This document shows, one piece after another, positions 46,130 through 53,759 of a stretch of DNA of 64,000 bases. This DNA is from DGNJ01 sp002388905 (GTDB lineage Bacteria; Pseudomonadota; Gammaproteobacteria; Pseudomonadales; Porticoccaceae): NCBI GenBank assembly GCA_036843405.1, contig DAITSJ010000018.1, positions 3,405 to 67,404 of the forward strand. Reading direction: 5' to 3'. The notes under the pieces are model-generated. The model was not told where the DNA came from. It did not search any database and saw only the letters and a list, made by a program, of their open reading frames with translations. The position numbers and the translations under genes were made by a program. Positions within the stretch are counted from its first letter, which is position 1, and each line of letters opens with the position of its first letter.

Positions 46130-48067
46130 ATGCCGGATATTACTCTCCCCGATGGCAGCCAGCGTCATTACGACGCCCCTGTGTCCGTTCACCGGGTGGC
46201 CGAGGATATCGGTCCCGGCCTCGCCAAGGCCGCCCTGGCGGGCAGGGTGGACGGTAAGCTGGTGGATACCGACTACGTGATCGACGCCAACAGCGACCTG
46301 GCCATTGTCACCGGGCGCGACGAGGAAGGCCTGGAAGTTATTCGCCATTCCTGTGCGCACCTGCTGGCCCAGGCGGTGAAGGACCTCTTTCCGGAAGCCC
46401 AGGTCACCATCGGTCCGGTAATCGAGGATGGCTTTTACTACGATTTCGCCTTTGACCGGCCCTTCACGCCGGAAGACCTGGAGAAAATCGAGGCCCGAAT
46501 GCAGGAAATCGCCAAGGCGGACTACCCGGTGGTTCGCGAGGTGATGGACCGGGACGAGGCGGTGGATTTTTTCCGGGGCATGGGCGAGGAATACAAGGCC
46601 GAGATTATCGCTTCAATTCCCTCCGCCGAGGATATCTCCCTCTATCGGCAGGACGATTTTATCGACCTGTGTCGGGGCCCCCATGTGCCCAGCACCGGCA
46701 AGATTCCCGCCTTCAAGCTCACCAAGGTGGCCGGCGCCTACTGGCGGGGTGATTCCAGCAACGAGATGCTCCAGCGCATTTACGGTACCGCCTGGGCCAG
46801 CAAGAAGGACCTGAAGGCCTACCTGCGGCGCATGGAAGAGGCCGAAAAGCGCGACCACCGGAAAATCGCCAAGCGGCTCGGTCTTTTCCATATGCAGGAG
46901 GAGGCGCCGGGCATGGCCTTCTGGCATCCCCGGGGCTGGACTGTCTACCAGGCCATCGAGCAATACATGCGCCGGCAGCAGAACCGTCACGGCTACCGCG
47001 AGATTCGCACGCCCCAGGTGGTGGATTACAGCCTCTGGCAGAAGTCCGGTCATGCCGACAAATTCGGCGACGACATGTTCGCCCTCCATGCCGAGGAGCG
47101 GGACTACGCCATCAAGCCCATGAATTGCCCCTGCCATGTGCAGGTGTTCAACCAGGGCCTGAAAAGCTACCGTGACCTGCCCCTGCGCCTGGCGGAGTTC
47201 GGTTCCTGCCACCGCAACGAGCCTTCCGGCTCCCTGCACGGCCTGATGCGGGTGCGCGGCTTCACCCAGGACGATGCCCACATCTTCTGTACCGAAGATC
47301 AGATCCAGGGCGAGGTGGCGGATTTCATCGACTTTCTGCACGAGGTTTATGCCGATTTCGGTTTCGACGAAGTCATCTACCGGCTGTCCACACGGCCGGA
47401 ACAGCGGGTGGGCTCCGACGAGATCTGGGACAAGGCCGAAAAGGCGCTGGCCGAGGCCCTCGACAGCAAGGCGCTGCCGTGGGAGCTTTTGCCCGGCGAG
47501 GGCGCCTTCTACGGCCCCAAGATCGAGTTCTCCCTGAAAGACTGCATCGGCCGTATCTGGCAGTTGGGTACCATCCAGGTGGATTTCTCCATGCCCGGCC
47601 GCCTGGACGCCCAGTATGTGGCGGAGGACGGCTCCCGCCAGGTGCCGGTCATGTTGCACCGGGCGATCCTGGGATCCTTCGAGCGGTTTATCGGTATCCT
47701 GATCGAGCACTACGAGGGCGCTTTTCCGCTCTGGCTGGCACCGGAGCAGGCGGTGGTGCTCAATATCACCGACAAACAGGCCCCCTATGCCCAAAAAGTG
47801 ACGGAAGCATTGCAAAACAAGGGCTTCCGGGCGATAAACGACTTGAGAAACGAGAAAATCGGTTTTAAAATCCGCGAGCACACTATCCAGAAGGTTCCCT
47901 ACCTGGTCGTTGTCGGCGATAGGGAATCGGAAACGCAGACCGTGGCAGTTCGCACTCGATCCGGCGAAGATCTGGGCGCCATGTCCCTTGAAGCGTTTTC
48001 AGAACGCTTGCGGGAAGAGGAACTGAGCCGCGGTCGCTTACTAGTGGATCAACCAGACGGGAGATAG
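46130..48067 (+). CDS. thrS: Threonine-tRNA ligase
   Basis: This 645-aa class II synthetase has an N-terminal TGS domain, an editing domain with RHSCAHLLAQ, a catalytic core (KPMNCPCHVQVFN, RMGEFGSCHR-type motif 2 near residue 370) and an anticodon-binding C-terminus. GGAAGG precedes the ATG at 46130. It starts the translation-gene operon with infC, five bases upstream of infC. Confidence 0.96.
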   Translation: MPDITLPDGSQRHYDAPVSVHRVAEDIGPGLAKAALAGRVDGKLVDTDYVIDANSDLAIVTGRDEEGLEVIRHSCAHLLAQAVKDLFPEAQVTIGPVIEDGFYYDFAFDRPFTPEDLEKIEARMQEIAKADYPVVREVMDRDEAVDFFRGMGEEYKAEIIASIPSAEDISLYRQDDFIDLCRGPHVPSTGKIPAFKLTKVAGAYWRGDSSNEMLQRIYGTAWASKKDLKAYLRRMEEAEKRDHRKIAKRLGLFHMQEEAPGMAFWHPRGWTVYQAIEQYMRRQQNRHGYREIRTPQVVDYSLWQKSGHADKFGDDMFALHAEERDYAIKPMNCPCHVQVFNQGLKSYRDLPLRLAEFGSCHRNEPSGSLHGLMRVRGFTQDDAHIFCTEDQIQGEVADFIDFLHEVYADFGFDEVIYRLSTRPEQRVGSDEIWDKAEKALAEALDSKALPWELLPGEGAFYGPKIEFSLKDCIGRIWQLGTIQVDFSMPGRLDAQYVAEDGSRQVPVMLHRAILGSFERFIGILIEHYEGAFPLWLAPEQAVVLNITDKQAPYAQKVTEALQNKGFRAINDLRNEKIGFKIREHTIQKVPYLVVVGDRESETQTVAVRTRSGEDLGAMSLEAFSERLREEELSRGRLLVDQPDGR

Positions 48068-48071
48068 CGTT

Positions 48072-48614
48072 ATTAAGAAAAATTACGCCAAGGGGCGGGC
48101 AAAGCGTTCGCGCATGAATGATGAGATCGATGTCGCGGAGGTCCGCCTGATAGGCGCAGATGGCGAACAGGTAGGTATCGTCGGCCTGGAACAGGCCCTG
48201 GAAACCGCGTCATCTGCAAACCTGGACCTGGTGGAAATTGCGCCCGATGCCGAGCCTCCAGTCTGCAAGATCATGGACTACGGCAAGAAGCTCTTCGAGG
48301 ACAAGAAGCAGCAGGCGGCGCAACGCAAGAAGCAGAAGCAGACACAGGTCAAGGAAATGAAATTCCGTCCCGGGACGGAACAAGGGGATTACGAGGTCAA
48401 GCTGCGCAACCTGACCCGTTTTCTCGAAGACGGGGACAAGGCCAAGGTAACCCTGAGGTTCCGCGGCCGCGAGATGGCCCACCAGGAACTCGGTATGGAG
48501 ATGATGCATCGCATAGAGGAAGATCTCGCCGAACTGGGCAATGTCGAGCAGCAACCGAAAATGGAAGGTCGGCAGCTCACCATGGTCATCGCCCCGAAAA
48601 GCAAGAAGAAGTAG
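48072..48614 (+). CDS. infC: Translation initiation factor IF-3, AUU start
   Basis: This 180-aa IF-3 starts at an ATT (48072), with GGGAG about 8 bases upstream; this gives the N-terminus IKKNYAKGRAKRSRMNDEI. An AUU start is a conserved, autoregulatory feature of infC. An ATG at 48114 would remove 14 residues. The two IF-3 domains are recognisable: VRLIGADGEQVGIVGLEQAL near residue 24 and VKLRNLTRFLEDGDKAKVT near 100. It follows thrS by four bases. Confidence 0.95.
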   Translation: MKKNYAKGRAKRSRMNDEIDVAEVRLIGADGEQVGIVGLEQALETASSANLDLVEIAPDAEPPVCKIMDYGKKLFEDKKQQAAQRKKQKQTQVKEMKFRPGTEQGDYEVKLRNLTRFLEDGDKAKVTLRFRGREMAHQELGMEMMHRIEEDLAELGNVEQQPKMEGRQLTMVIAPKSKKK

Positions 48615-48698
48615 CAGTCAAGCGTACCGCGTGCAGCCTTTGGCTGGCTGTCCGGGCGTCTTCTTCTTATTAAATTACTACTCTGTGGAGTTTTAAAA

Positions 48699-48890
48699 AT
48701 GCCAAAAGCCAAAGTACACAGCGGTGCCGCCAAACGGTTCAAGAAAACCGGTGCCGGTTACAAGCACAAGCGGGCTTTCCGAAGCCACATCCTCACCAAG
48801 ATGTCCCAGAAGCGCAAGCGCAACCTGCGCGGCACCCGCACGCTGAATGCGGCGGACGCCCCGCTGGTCGATCGCATGCTGCGTTCCTGA
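48699..48890 (+). CDS. rpmI: 50S ribosomal protein L35
   Basis: This 63-aa basic protein starts MPKAKVHSGAAKRFKKTGAG, the L35 signature, and ends with NAADAPLVDRMLRS. It is in the infC-rpmI-rplT order. Confidence 0.97.
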   Translation: MPKAKVHSGAAKRFKKTGAGYKHKRAFRSHILTKMSQKRKRNLRGTRTLNAADAPLVDRMLRS

Positions 48891-48915
48891 TAGCCCATTT
48901 TAGGAGGAGATTGAA

Positions 48916-49272
48916 ATGTCCCGCGTCAAACGTGGTGTCACCGCACACCGTCGACACAAGAAAGTTCTCAAGCAGGCCAAGGGCTACTACGGTGCCCGCA
49001 GCCGCGTCTATCGCGTTGCCAAACAGGCCGTTACCAAATCCGCACAGTACGCCTATCGCGACCGTCGCGCCAAGAAGCGTACTTTCCGCACCCTGTGGAT
49101 CGCCCGGATCAACGCCCAGGCACGCGCCGAAGGCGTTACCTACAGCCAGCTGATCGCGGGCCTGAAAAAGGCCGGTATCGAGTTGGATCGCCGCGTGCTC
49201 GCCGACCTGGCGGTGCACGACAAGGCCGCTTTTGCCTCTGTCGTCAATCAAGCAAAAGCTGCCCTGGCATAA
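48916..49272 (+). CDS. rplT: 50S ribosomal protein L20
   Basis: This 118-aa protein starts MSRVKRGVTAHRRHKKVLK, has the FRTLWIARINAQARAEG segment, and is the usual L20 length. In related bacteria L20 can repress its own operon by binding the leader; no specific site was identified here. Confidence 0.97.
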   Translation: MSRVKRGVTAHRRHKKVLKQAKGYYGARSRVYRVAKQAVTKSAQYAYRDRRAKKRTFRTLWIARINAQARAEGVTYSQLIAGLKKAGIELDRRVLADLAVHDKAAFASVVNQAKAALA

Positions 49273-49312
49273 GTGAAGCGCCGGCGTTGAGCCGGCGCCG
49301 GCAATCTCGTCG

Positions 49313-49349
49313 AACAGGGAAAGGGCAGTGGCTCTTTCCCTGTTTTTTT
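49313..49349 (+). terminator. Strong hairpin with T-run between rplT and pheS (terminator or attenuator)
   Basis: AACAGGGAAAG pairs with CTTTCCCTGTT (11 bp, 10-base loop) and is followed by seven T. A second hairpin (GGTTCCC at 49353-49359 with GGGAACC at 49372-49378) follows, and TTCCCT of the first could instead pair with AGGGAA of the second. This gives a possible terminator/antiterminator switch ahead of pheS. A leader peptide with its own stop was not found. Confidence 0.75.
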
Positions 49350-49399
49350 ATTGGTTCCCGTCGGGGTTGCAGGGAACCGGATCGTCTAAGGAAGTCGAA

Positions 49400-50413
49400 A
49401 TGGAAAATCTTGCCGCACTCGCCGATGAAGCCGTCAAGGCCGCTGCCGATGCGGAGGACCTGGCCGTTCTCGATGCCGTCCGCGTCGAGTACCTGGGTAA
49501 AAAAGGTAAGCTCACGGCCCTGTTGAAGGGGCTGGGCGCTTTGTCTCCGGAGGAGCGGCCCGCCGCCGGCGCCCGTATCAACGAGGCCAAGGCGCGGGTT
49601 CAGGAAGAGATCGAACGGCGCCGGGAAACCCTGGATCGCGCGGCAATCGAGAGCCAGCTCGCCGCCGAAGCCCTGGACGTGACCCTGCCGGGGCGCGCTG
49701 TGGACCGTGGCGGGCTGCACCCGGTGACCCGGACCATGGAGCGTATCGAATCTTTCTTTGTCCGCGTGGGGTACAGCATCGCCGAGGGGCCGGAAGTCGA
49801 GGACGATTACCACAACTTCGAGGCGCTCAATATTCCCGCCCACCACCCGGCCCGGGCCATGCACGACACCTTTTATATCGACGAGTCCACGGTGTTGCGC
49901 ACCCACACCTCGCCGGTCCAGATCCGGGTCATGGAGGCACAGGAGCCGCCCCTGCGGATCATCTGTCCGGGGCGCGTCTATCGCTGCGACTCCGACCTGA
50001 CTCACACGCCCATGTTTCACCAGGTGGAGGGGCTGGTGGTGGATACCGATATCAGCTTTGCCGACCTCAAGGGCACGGTGGACCAGTTTCTCAAGGCCTT
50101 TTTCGAGGCGGACCTGCCGGTGCGCTTCCGGCCTTCCTACTTCCCCTTCACCGAGCCCTCCGCGGAAGTGGATATCCAGTGCACCAATTGCGGCGGTTCG
50201 GGATGTCGGGTCTGTGGCGGCAGCGGCTGGCTGGAAGTAATGGGTTGCGGCATGGTGCATCCCGAAGTGTTCCGCCATTGCGGTGTCGACAACGACAAGT
50301 ACACCGGGTTTGCCTTTGGTCTGGGTGTCGAGCGACTGGCCATGCTGCGCTATGGCGTCAACGATTTGCGCCTGTTTTTCGAGAACGACCTGAGGTTCCT
50401 TAAACAGTTTTGA
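49400..50413 (+). CDS. pheS: Phenylalanine-tRNA ligase alpha subunit
   Basis: This 337-aa class II synthetase subunit has an N-terminal coiled coil (about residues 1-90), FFVRVGYSIAEGPEVEDDY, and the catalytic core ending FGLGVERLAMLRYGVNDLR. AAGGAAG precedes the ATG at 49400. In-frame codons upstream back to a GTG at 49328 read through the terminator hairpin and include a run of aromatic codons; they are not taken as part of PheS. Confidence 0.95.
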   Translation: MENLAALADEAVKAAADAEDLAVLDAVRVEYLGKKGKLTALLKGLGALSPEERPAAGARINEAKARVQEEIERRRETLDRAAIESQLAAEALDVTLPGRAVDRGGLHPVTRTMERIESFFVRVGYSIAEGPEVEDDYHNFEALNIPAHHPARAMHDTFYIDESTVLRTHTSPVQIRVMEAQEPPLRIICPGRVYRCDSDLTHTPMFHQVEGLVVDTDISFADLKGTVDQFLKAFFEADLPVRFRPSYFPFTEPSAEVDIQCTNCGGSGCRVCGGSGWLEVMGCGMVHPEVFRHCGVDNDKYTGFAFGLGVERLAMLRYGVNDLRLFFENDLRFLKQF

Positions 50414-50426
50414 GCCTGAGTGCCAC

Positions 50427-50448
50427 ACGACTTTTGAGGTCGTTTTTT
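50427..50448 (+). terminator. Weak hairpin with T-run between pheS and pheT
   Basis: ACGAC pairs with GTCGT around TTTTGAG, followed by TTTTT. It sits in the 84-base gap before pheT. It could moderate pheT expression, but the 5-bp stem is weak. Confidence 0.35.
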
Positions 50449-50497
50449 AACATCCGGTAGTCGATGTCAGAGCAAGCTTTCAAGTGAAGGAAAACCG

Positions 50498-52876
50498 ATG
50501 AAATTCAGCGAATCCTGGTTACGGGAGTGGGTAGACCCGGCCATCGATAGCCAAGCACTGGCCCACCAGCTCACCATGGCGGGCCTGGAAGTGGATGGCG
50601 TGGAACCGGCCGCGGGGGATTTTTCCGGTGTCGTGGTTGGGGAAATCCTCGCCTGCGAGCCGCACCCGGATGCCGATAAACTCAGTGTCTGCCGGGTTTC
50701 CGGCTCGCCGGAGGGCGAACAGCAGGTGGTCTGCGGTGCGCCCAATGCCCGGGCAGGGCTCAAGGTGCCCTTTGCCCTGGTGGGGGCCGAACTGCCCGGT
50801 GCGCTCAAGATCAAGCGCGCCAAACTGCGCGGCGTGGAATCCGCGGGCATGCTTTGTGCCGGCGACGAACTGGGCCTTTCCGATGAGGATGACGGCCTGC
50901 TGGAACTGCCGGCCGATGCGCCTGTGGGCGAATCCCTGCGGGACTACCTGGCCCTCGATGACACCCTGATCGAGGTGGACCTGACCCCCAACCGGGGCGA
51001 CTGCCTGGCCATTCGCGGCCTGGCACGGGAAGTGGCCGTGCTCTGTCGGCTGGACCAGGAAACACCGGATCTGGCACCGGTTCCTGCGGCCGTGGAGGAT
51101 CGTTTCCCGGTCAGCCTCGATGCCGGGGATAAATGTCCCCGCTACGCGGGTCGTGTCATTCGCGATATCGATATCGCCCGTCCCTCGCCACTGTGGCTGG
51201 TGGAGAAACTCCGGCGTTGCGGCGTACGCAGTATTGACGCCGTGGTGGATGTGACCAATTATGTGATGCTGGAATTGGGCCAGCCTCTGCACGCCTTTGA
51301 TCTGGACAAGCTGGACGGGGGCATCCAGGTGCGTGAAGCGAAGCAGGGCGAAAAGCTGGAAATGCTCGACGGCGCTACCACGGAATTCCGGTCCGGCACG
51401 CTGGCCATTGCCGATGGGCAGGGCGCCGTTGCCATGGCCGGCATCATGGGTGGCCGGGCCACCGCCGTTTCCGCGCAAACACGGGATTTGTTTCTGGAAA
51501 GCGCTTTTTTCAATCCGCTGGCCATTGTCGGTCAGGCTCGCTACTACGGCCTGCACACGGACTCATCTCATCGCTTCGAGCGCGGCGTCGACCCGGCGCT
51601 GTGCAAGCTCGCCATCGAGCGGGCCACGGCCCTGCTCCTCGATATCGTCGGCGGGAAGCCGGGCCCGGTGGTGGTGGAAGAACTTCAGGAGCACCTGCCG
51701 CGGCTGGCCACGGTGCAATTGTCCCTAGCCCGACTGCGCCAGCAACTGGCATTTTCCATCGAGGCGGGCGAGGTGCGGGACATACTGGTCCGTCTGGGCC
51801 TGGAGGTCACCGCCGAGAATGCGCAAGGCTGGACCCTGACCGTGCCCAGTTGGCGCTTCGATCTTGCCATCGAGGCCGATCTGGTAGAGGAGGTGGCCCG
51901 CGTCTACGGCTACAACCGCCTGCCCATTACCACCGTCAAATCCGCCCTGGCCATCGAACCCGGCCGGGAGGCGCGCCTGCCCCTATCAGCGATGAGGAAT
52001 GTCCTTGTCGAGCGCGGCTATCGGGAAGCCATTACCTACAGTTTTGTCGACCCCGCGCTCCAGGCCAAACTCAACCCGGGTGTCCAGGCCCTGCCGGTGG
52101 CCAATCCCATCGCCAGCGACATGGCGCAGATGCGCACCTCTCTCTGGCCGGGCCTGATCCGGGCCCTCAGACACAACATCAATCGCCAGCAGAGCCGCGT
52201 GCGCTTGTTCGAGGCCGGTTTGCGTTTCCTACCGGGGGAGACACTTCGCCAGGAACCCATGCTCGCCGGCCTGATCTATGGCGAGCGCTGGCCCGAGAGC
52301 TGGAACCACGGCCGGGAAAAAGTGGATTTCTTCGATATCAAGGGCGATGTCGAGGCGTTACTGGCCCTGACCGGGGAGGAAGATCGTTTCCGTTTTGAGC
52401 CCATGGAGCACCCGGCGCTGCACCCGGGGCAGTCGGCGGCCATTCTCAAGGCCGGTGAGCCGGTGGGTATACTGGGGCGTCTGCATCCTTCCTTGCAAAA
52501 AGACCTGGACCTGGAGCAACCGGTGTACCTGTTCGATATGCAACAGGAACCATTGCGGGAAACCCGGATTCCGAGCTTCCGGGAGGTCAGCCGCTTCCCG
52601 GGCCTGCGCCGGGACATCGCCGTCATTGTCGACCGGGCCATTGCCGTTCAGCCCCTGCTCGATACCGTCCGTCGCGCTGCGGGACCTTTGCTGGTTGACC
52701 TGAAGGTGTTTGACGTCTATGAAGGCAAAGGTATTGAAAATAATAGAAAAAGTGTGGCGCTGGGCTTGACGTTCCAGGAGGAATCCCGCACTCTTAATGA
52801 ATCCGAGGTGAACGCAGCCGTGAACGCTGTGGTTGATCGTCTCAAAGAGGAACACCGGGCGTCCTTAAGGGGATAA
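50498..52876 (+). CDS. pheT: Phenylalanine-tRNA ligase beta subunit
   Basis: This 792-aa protein has the usual PheT domains: tRNA-binding-like EMAP domain (VVVGEILACEPHPDADKL near residue 42), B3/4 and B5 editing domain (SSHRFERGVDPALCKLAIERATALLLDIVGG near 350), an inactive synthetase-like core, and an FDX-ACB C-terminus (LVDLKVFDVYEGKGIENNRKSVALGLTFQ). GTGAAGGAAAA precedes the ATG. It is 7 bases from ihfA. Confidence 0.96.
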   Translation: MKFSESWLREWVDPAIDSQALAHQLTMAGLEVDGVEPAAGDFSGVVVGEILACEPHPDADKLSVCRVSGSPEGEQQVVCGAPNARAGLKVPFALVGAELPGALKIKRAKLRGVESAGMLCAGDELGLSDEDDGLLELPADAPVGESLRDYLALDDTLIEVDLTPNRGDCLAIRGLAREVAVLCRLDQETPDLAPVPAAVEDRFPVSLDAGDKCPRYAGRVIRDIDIARPSPLWLVEKLRRCGVRSIDAVVDVTNYVMLELGQPLHAFDLDKLDGGIQVREAKQGEKLEMLDGATTEFRSGTLAIADGQGAVAMAGIMGGRATAVSAQTRDLFLESAFFNPLAIVGQARYYGLHTDSSHRFERGVDPALCKLAIERATALLLDIVGGKPGPVVVEELQEHLPRLATVQLSLARLRQQLAFSIEAGEVRDILVRLGLEVTAENAQGWTLTVPSWRFDLAIEADLVEEVARVYGYNRLPITTVKSALAIEPGREARLPLSAMRNVLVERGYREAITYSFVDPALQAKLNPGVQALPVANPIASDMAQMRTSLWPGLIRALRHNINRQQSRVRLFEAGLRFLPGETLRQEPMLAGLIYGERWPESWNHGREKVDFFDIKGDVEALLALTGEEDRFRFEPMEHPALHPGQSAAILKAGEPVGILGRLHPSLQKDLDLEQPVYLFDMQQEPLRETRIPSFREVSRFPGLRRDIAVIVDRAIAVQPLLDTVRRAAGPLLVDLKVFDVYEGKGIENNRKSVALGLTFQEESRTLNESEVNAAVNAVVDRLKEEHRASLRG

Positions 52877-52883
52877 AACAACA

Positions 52884-53183
52884 ATGTCAGCATTAACCAA
52901 AGCCGACATCGCCGAAATGCTCTTCGAGGAACTGGGTCTCAATAAACGGGAGGCCAAGGAAATCGTCGAATCCTTTTTCGAGGAAATCTGCGTCGCCCTG
53001 GAAAGCAACGAACAGGTGAAGCTTTCCGGCTTCGGCAATTTCGATCTCCGGGACAAGAACAGCCGACCGGGCCGCAATCCCAAAACCGGCGAGGAGATAC
53101 CCATTACGGCCCGTCGCGTGGTGACATTCAAACCGGGCCAGAAACTCAAGGCGAGGGTCGAGGACCATGCTGGAGCCCGGTAA
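52884..53183 (+). CDS. ihfA: Integration host factor alpha subunit
   Basis: This 99-aa DNA-bending protein has the IHF/HU motif RPGRNPKTGEEIPITARRVVTF (about residues 60-81) with the intercalating Pro in GRNPKTG. It forms IHF with the beta subunit. pheT-ihfA-merR is a common gammaproteobacterial order. Confidence 0.97.
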   Translation: MSALTKADIAEMLFEELGLNKREAKEIVESFFEEICVALESNEQVKLSGFGNFDLRDKNSRPGRNPKTGEEIPITARRVVTFKPGQKLKARVEDHAGAR

Positions 53184-53523
53184 CAACGATCAGTTGCCGC
53201 CTATTCCCGGTAAGCGCTATTTCACCATCGGTGAGGTCAGCGATCTGTGTGAAGTCAAACCGCACGTGCTTCGTTACTGGGAGCAGGAATTCCCCATGCT
53301 CGACCCGGTCAAGCGCCGGGGTAACCGCCGCTATTACCAGCGCCAGGACGTTCTTCTCATCCGCCAGATTCGCTCCCTGCTCTACGACCAGGGCTTCACG
53401 ATCGGCGGTGCCCGTCAGCGCCTGACCGGCGAGGACGCCAAGGAAGAAGCCACCCAGATTCGCCAGTTGGTCACCCAGACTATTGCCGAACTGGAAGACG
53501 TTCTCAATGTCCTGAAAGTCTGA
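53167..53523 (+). CDS. MerR-family transcriptional regulator
   Basis: This 118-aa protein has a MerR-type HTH (about residues 18-62, RYFTIGEVSDLCEVKPHVLRYW). Its C-terminal dimer helix is short and it has no metal-ligand Cys motif, as is typical of the conserved MerR-like gene next to ihfA. It overlaps the end of ihfA by 17 bases. Target unknown. Confidence 0.9.
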   Translation: MLEPGNNDQLPPIPGKRYFTIGEVSDLCEVKPHVLRYWEQEFPMLDPVKRRGNRRYYQRQDVLLIRQIRSLLYDQGFTIGGARQRLTGEDAKEEATQIRQLVTQTIAELEDVLNVLKV

Positions 53524-53532
53524 TTCCGGCTT

Positions 53533-53561
53533 GCAATGATCACCCGATTCGGTATCATTGC
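53533..53561. repeat. Inverted repeat before tRNA-Pro
   Basis: GCAATGAT and ATCATTGC flank a core where ACC pairs with GGT. It lies 10 bases after the merR stop. It may be the end of the operon message. It also overlaps a weak tRNA promoter (TTGCAA, TATCAT, 15-base gap). Confidence 0.5.
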
Positions 53562-53588
53562 GCCTCCCCCGCAGCACCCATTACAAAT

Positions 53589-53665
53589 CGGAGCGTAGCG
53601 CAGCCTGGTAGCGCACTACACTGGGGGTGTAGTGGTCGTCGGTTCAAATCCGGCCGCTCCGACCA
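53589..53665 (+). tRNA. tRNA-Pro (GGG)
   Basis: A 77-base cloverleaf. The acceptor CGGAGCG pairs with CGCTCCG, and the anticodon stem CTACA/TGTAG holds CTGGGGG with anticodon GGG. The CCA end is encoded. Its 3' 46 bases recur imperfectly at 61295-61340, which suggests an integration site. Confidence 0.96.
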
Positions 53666-53759
53666 TATTTCCTCTTAAAAAACAAGCTCTACCCCATTAA
53701 CGGGGGATGGGCATTCCTGCGTACCCGATTGATGATGCCATCCCAGCCATAGCTCCGGG

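Noticed and set aside
49328..49399. An in-frame N-terminal extension of pheS
   Set aside because: It runs through the terminator hairpin and the pheS ATG has a good ribosome site; kept only as a regulatory observation.
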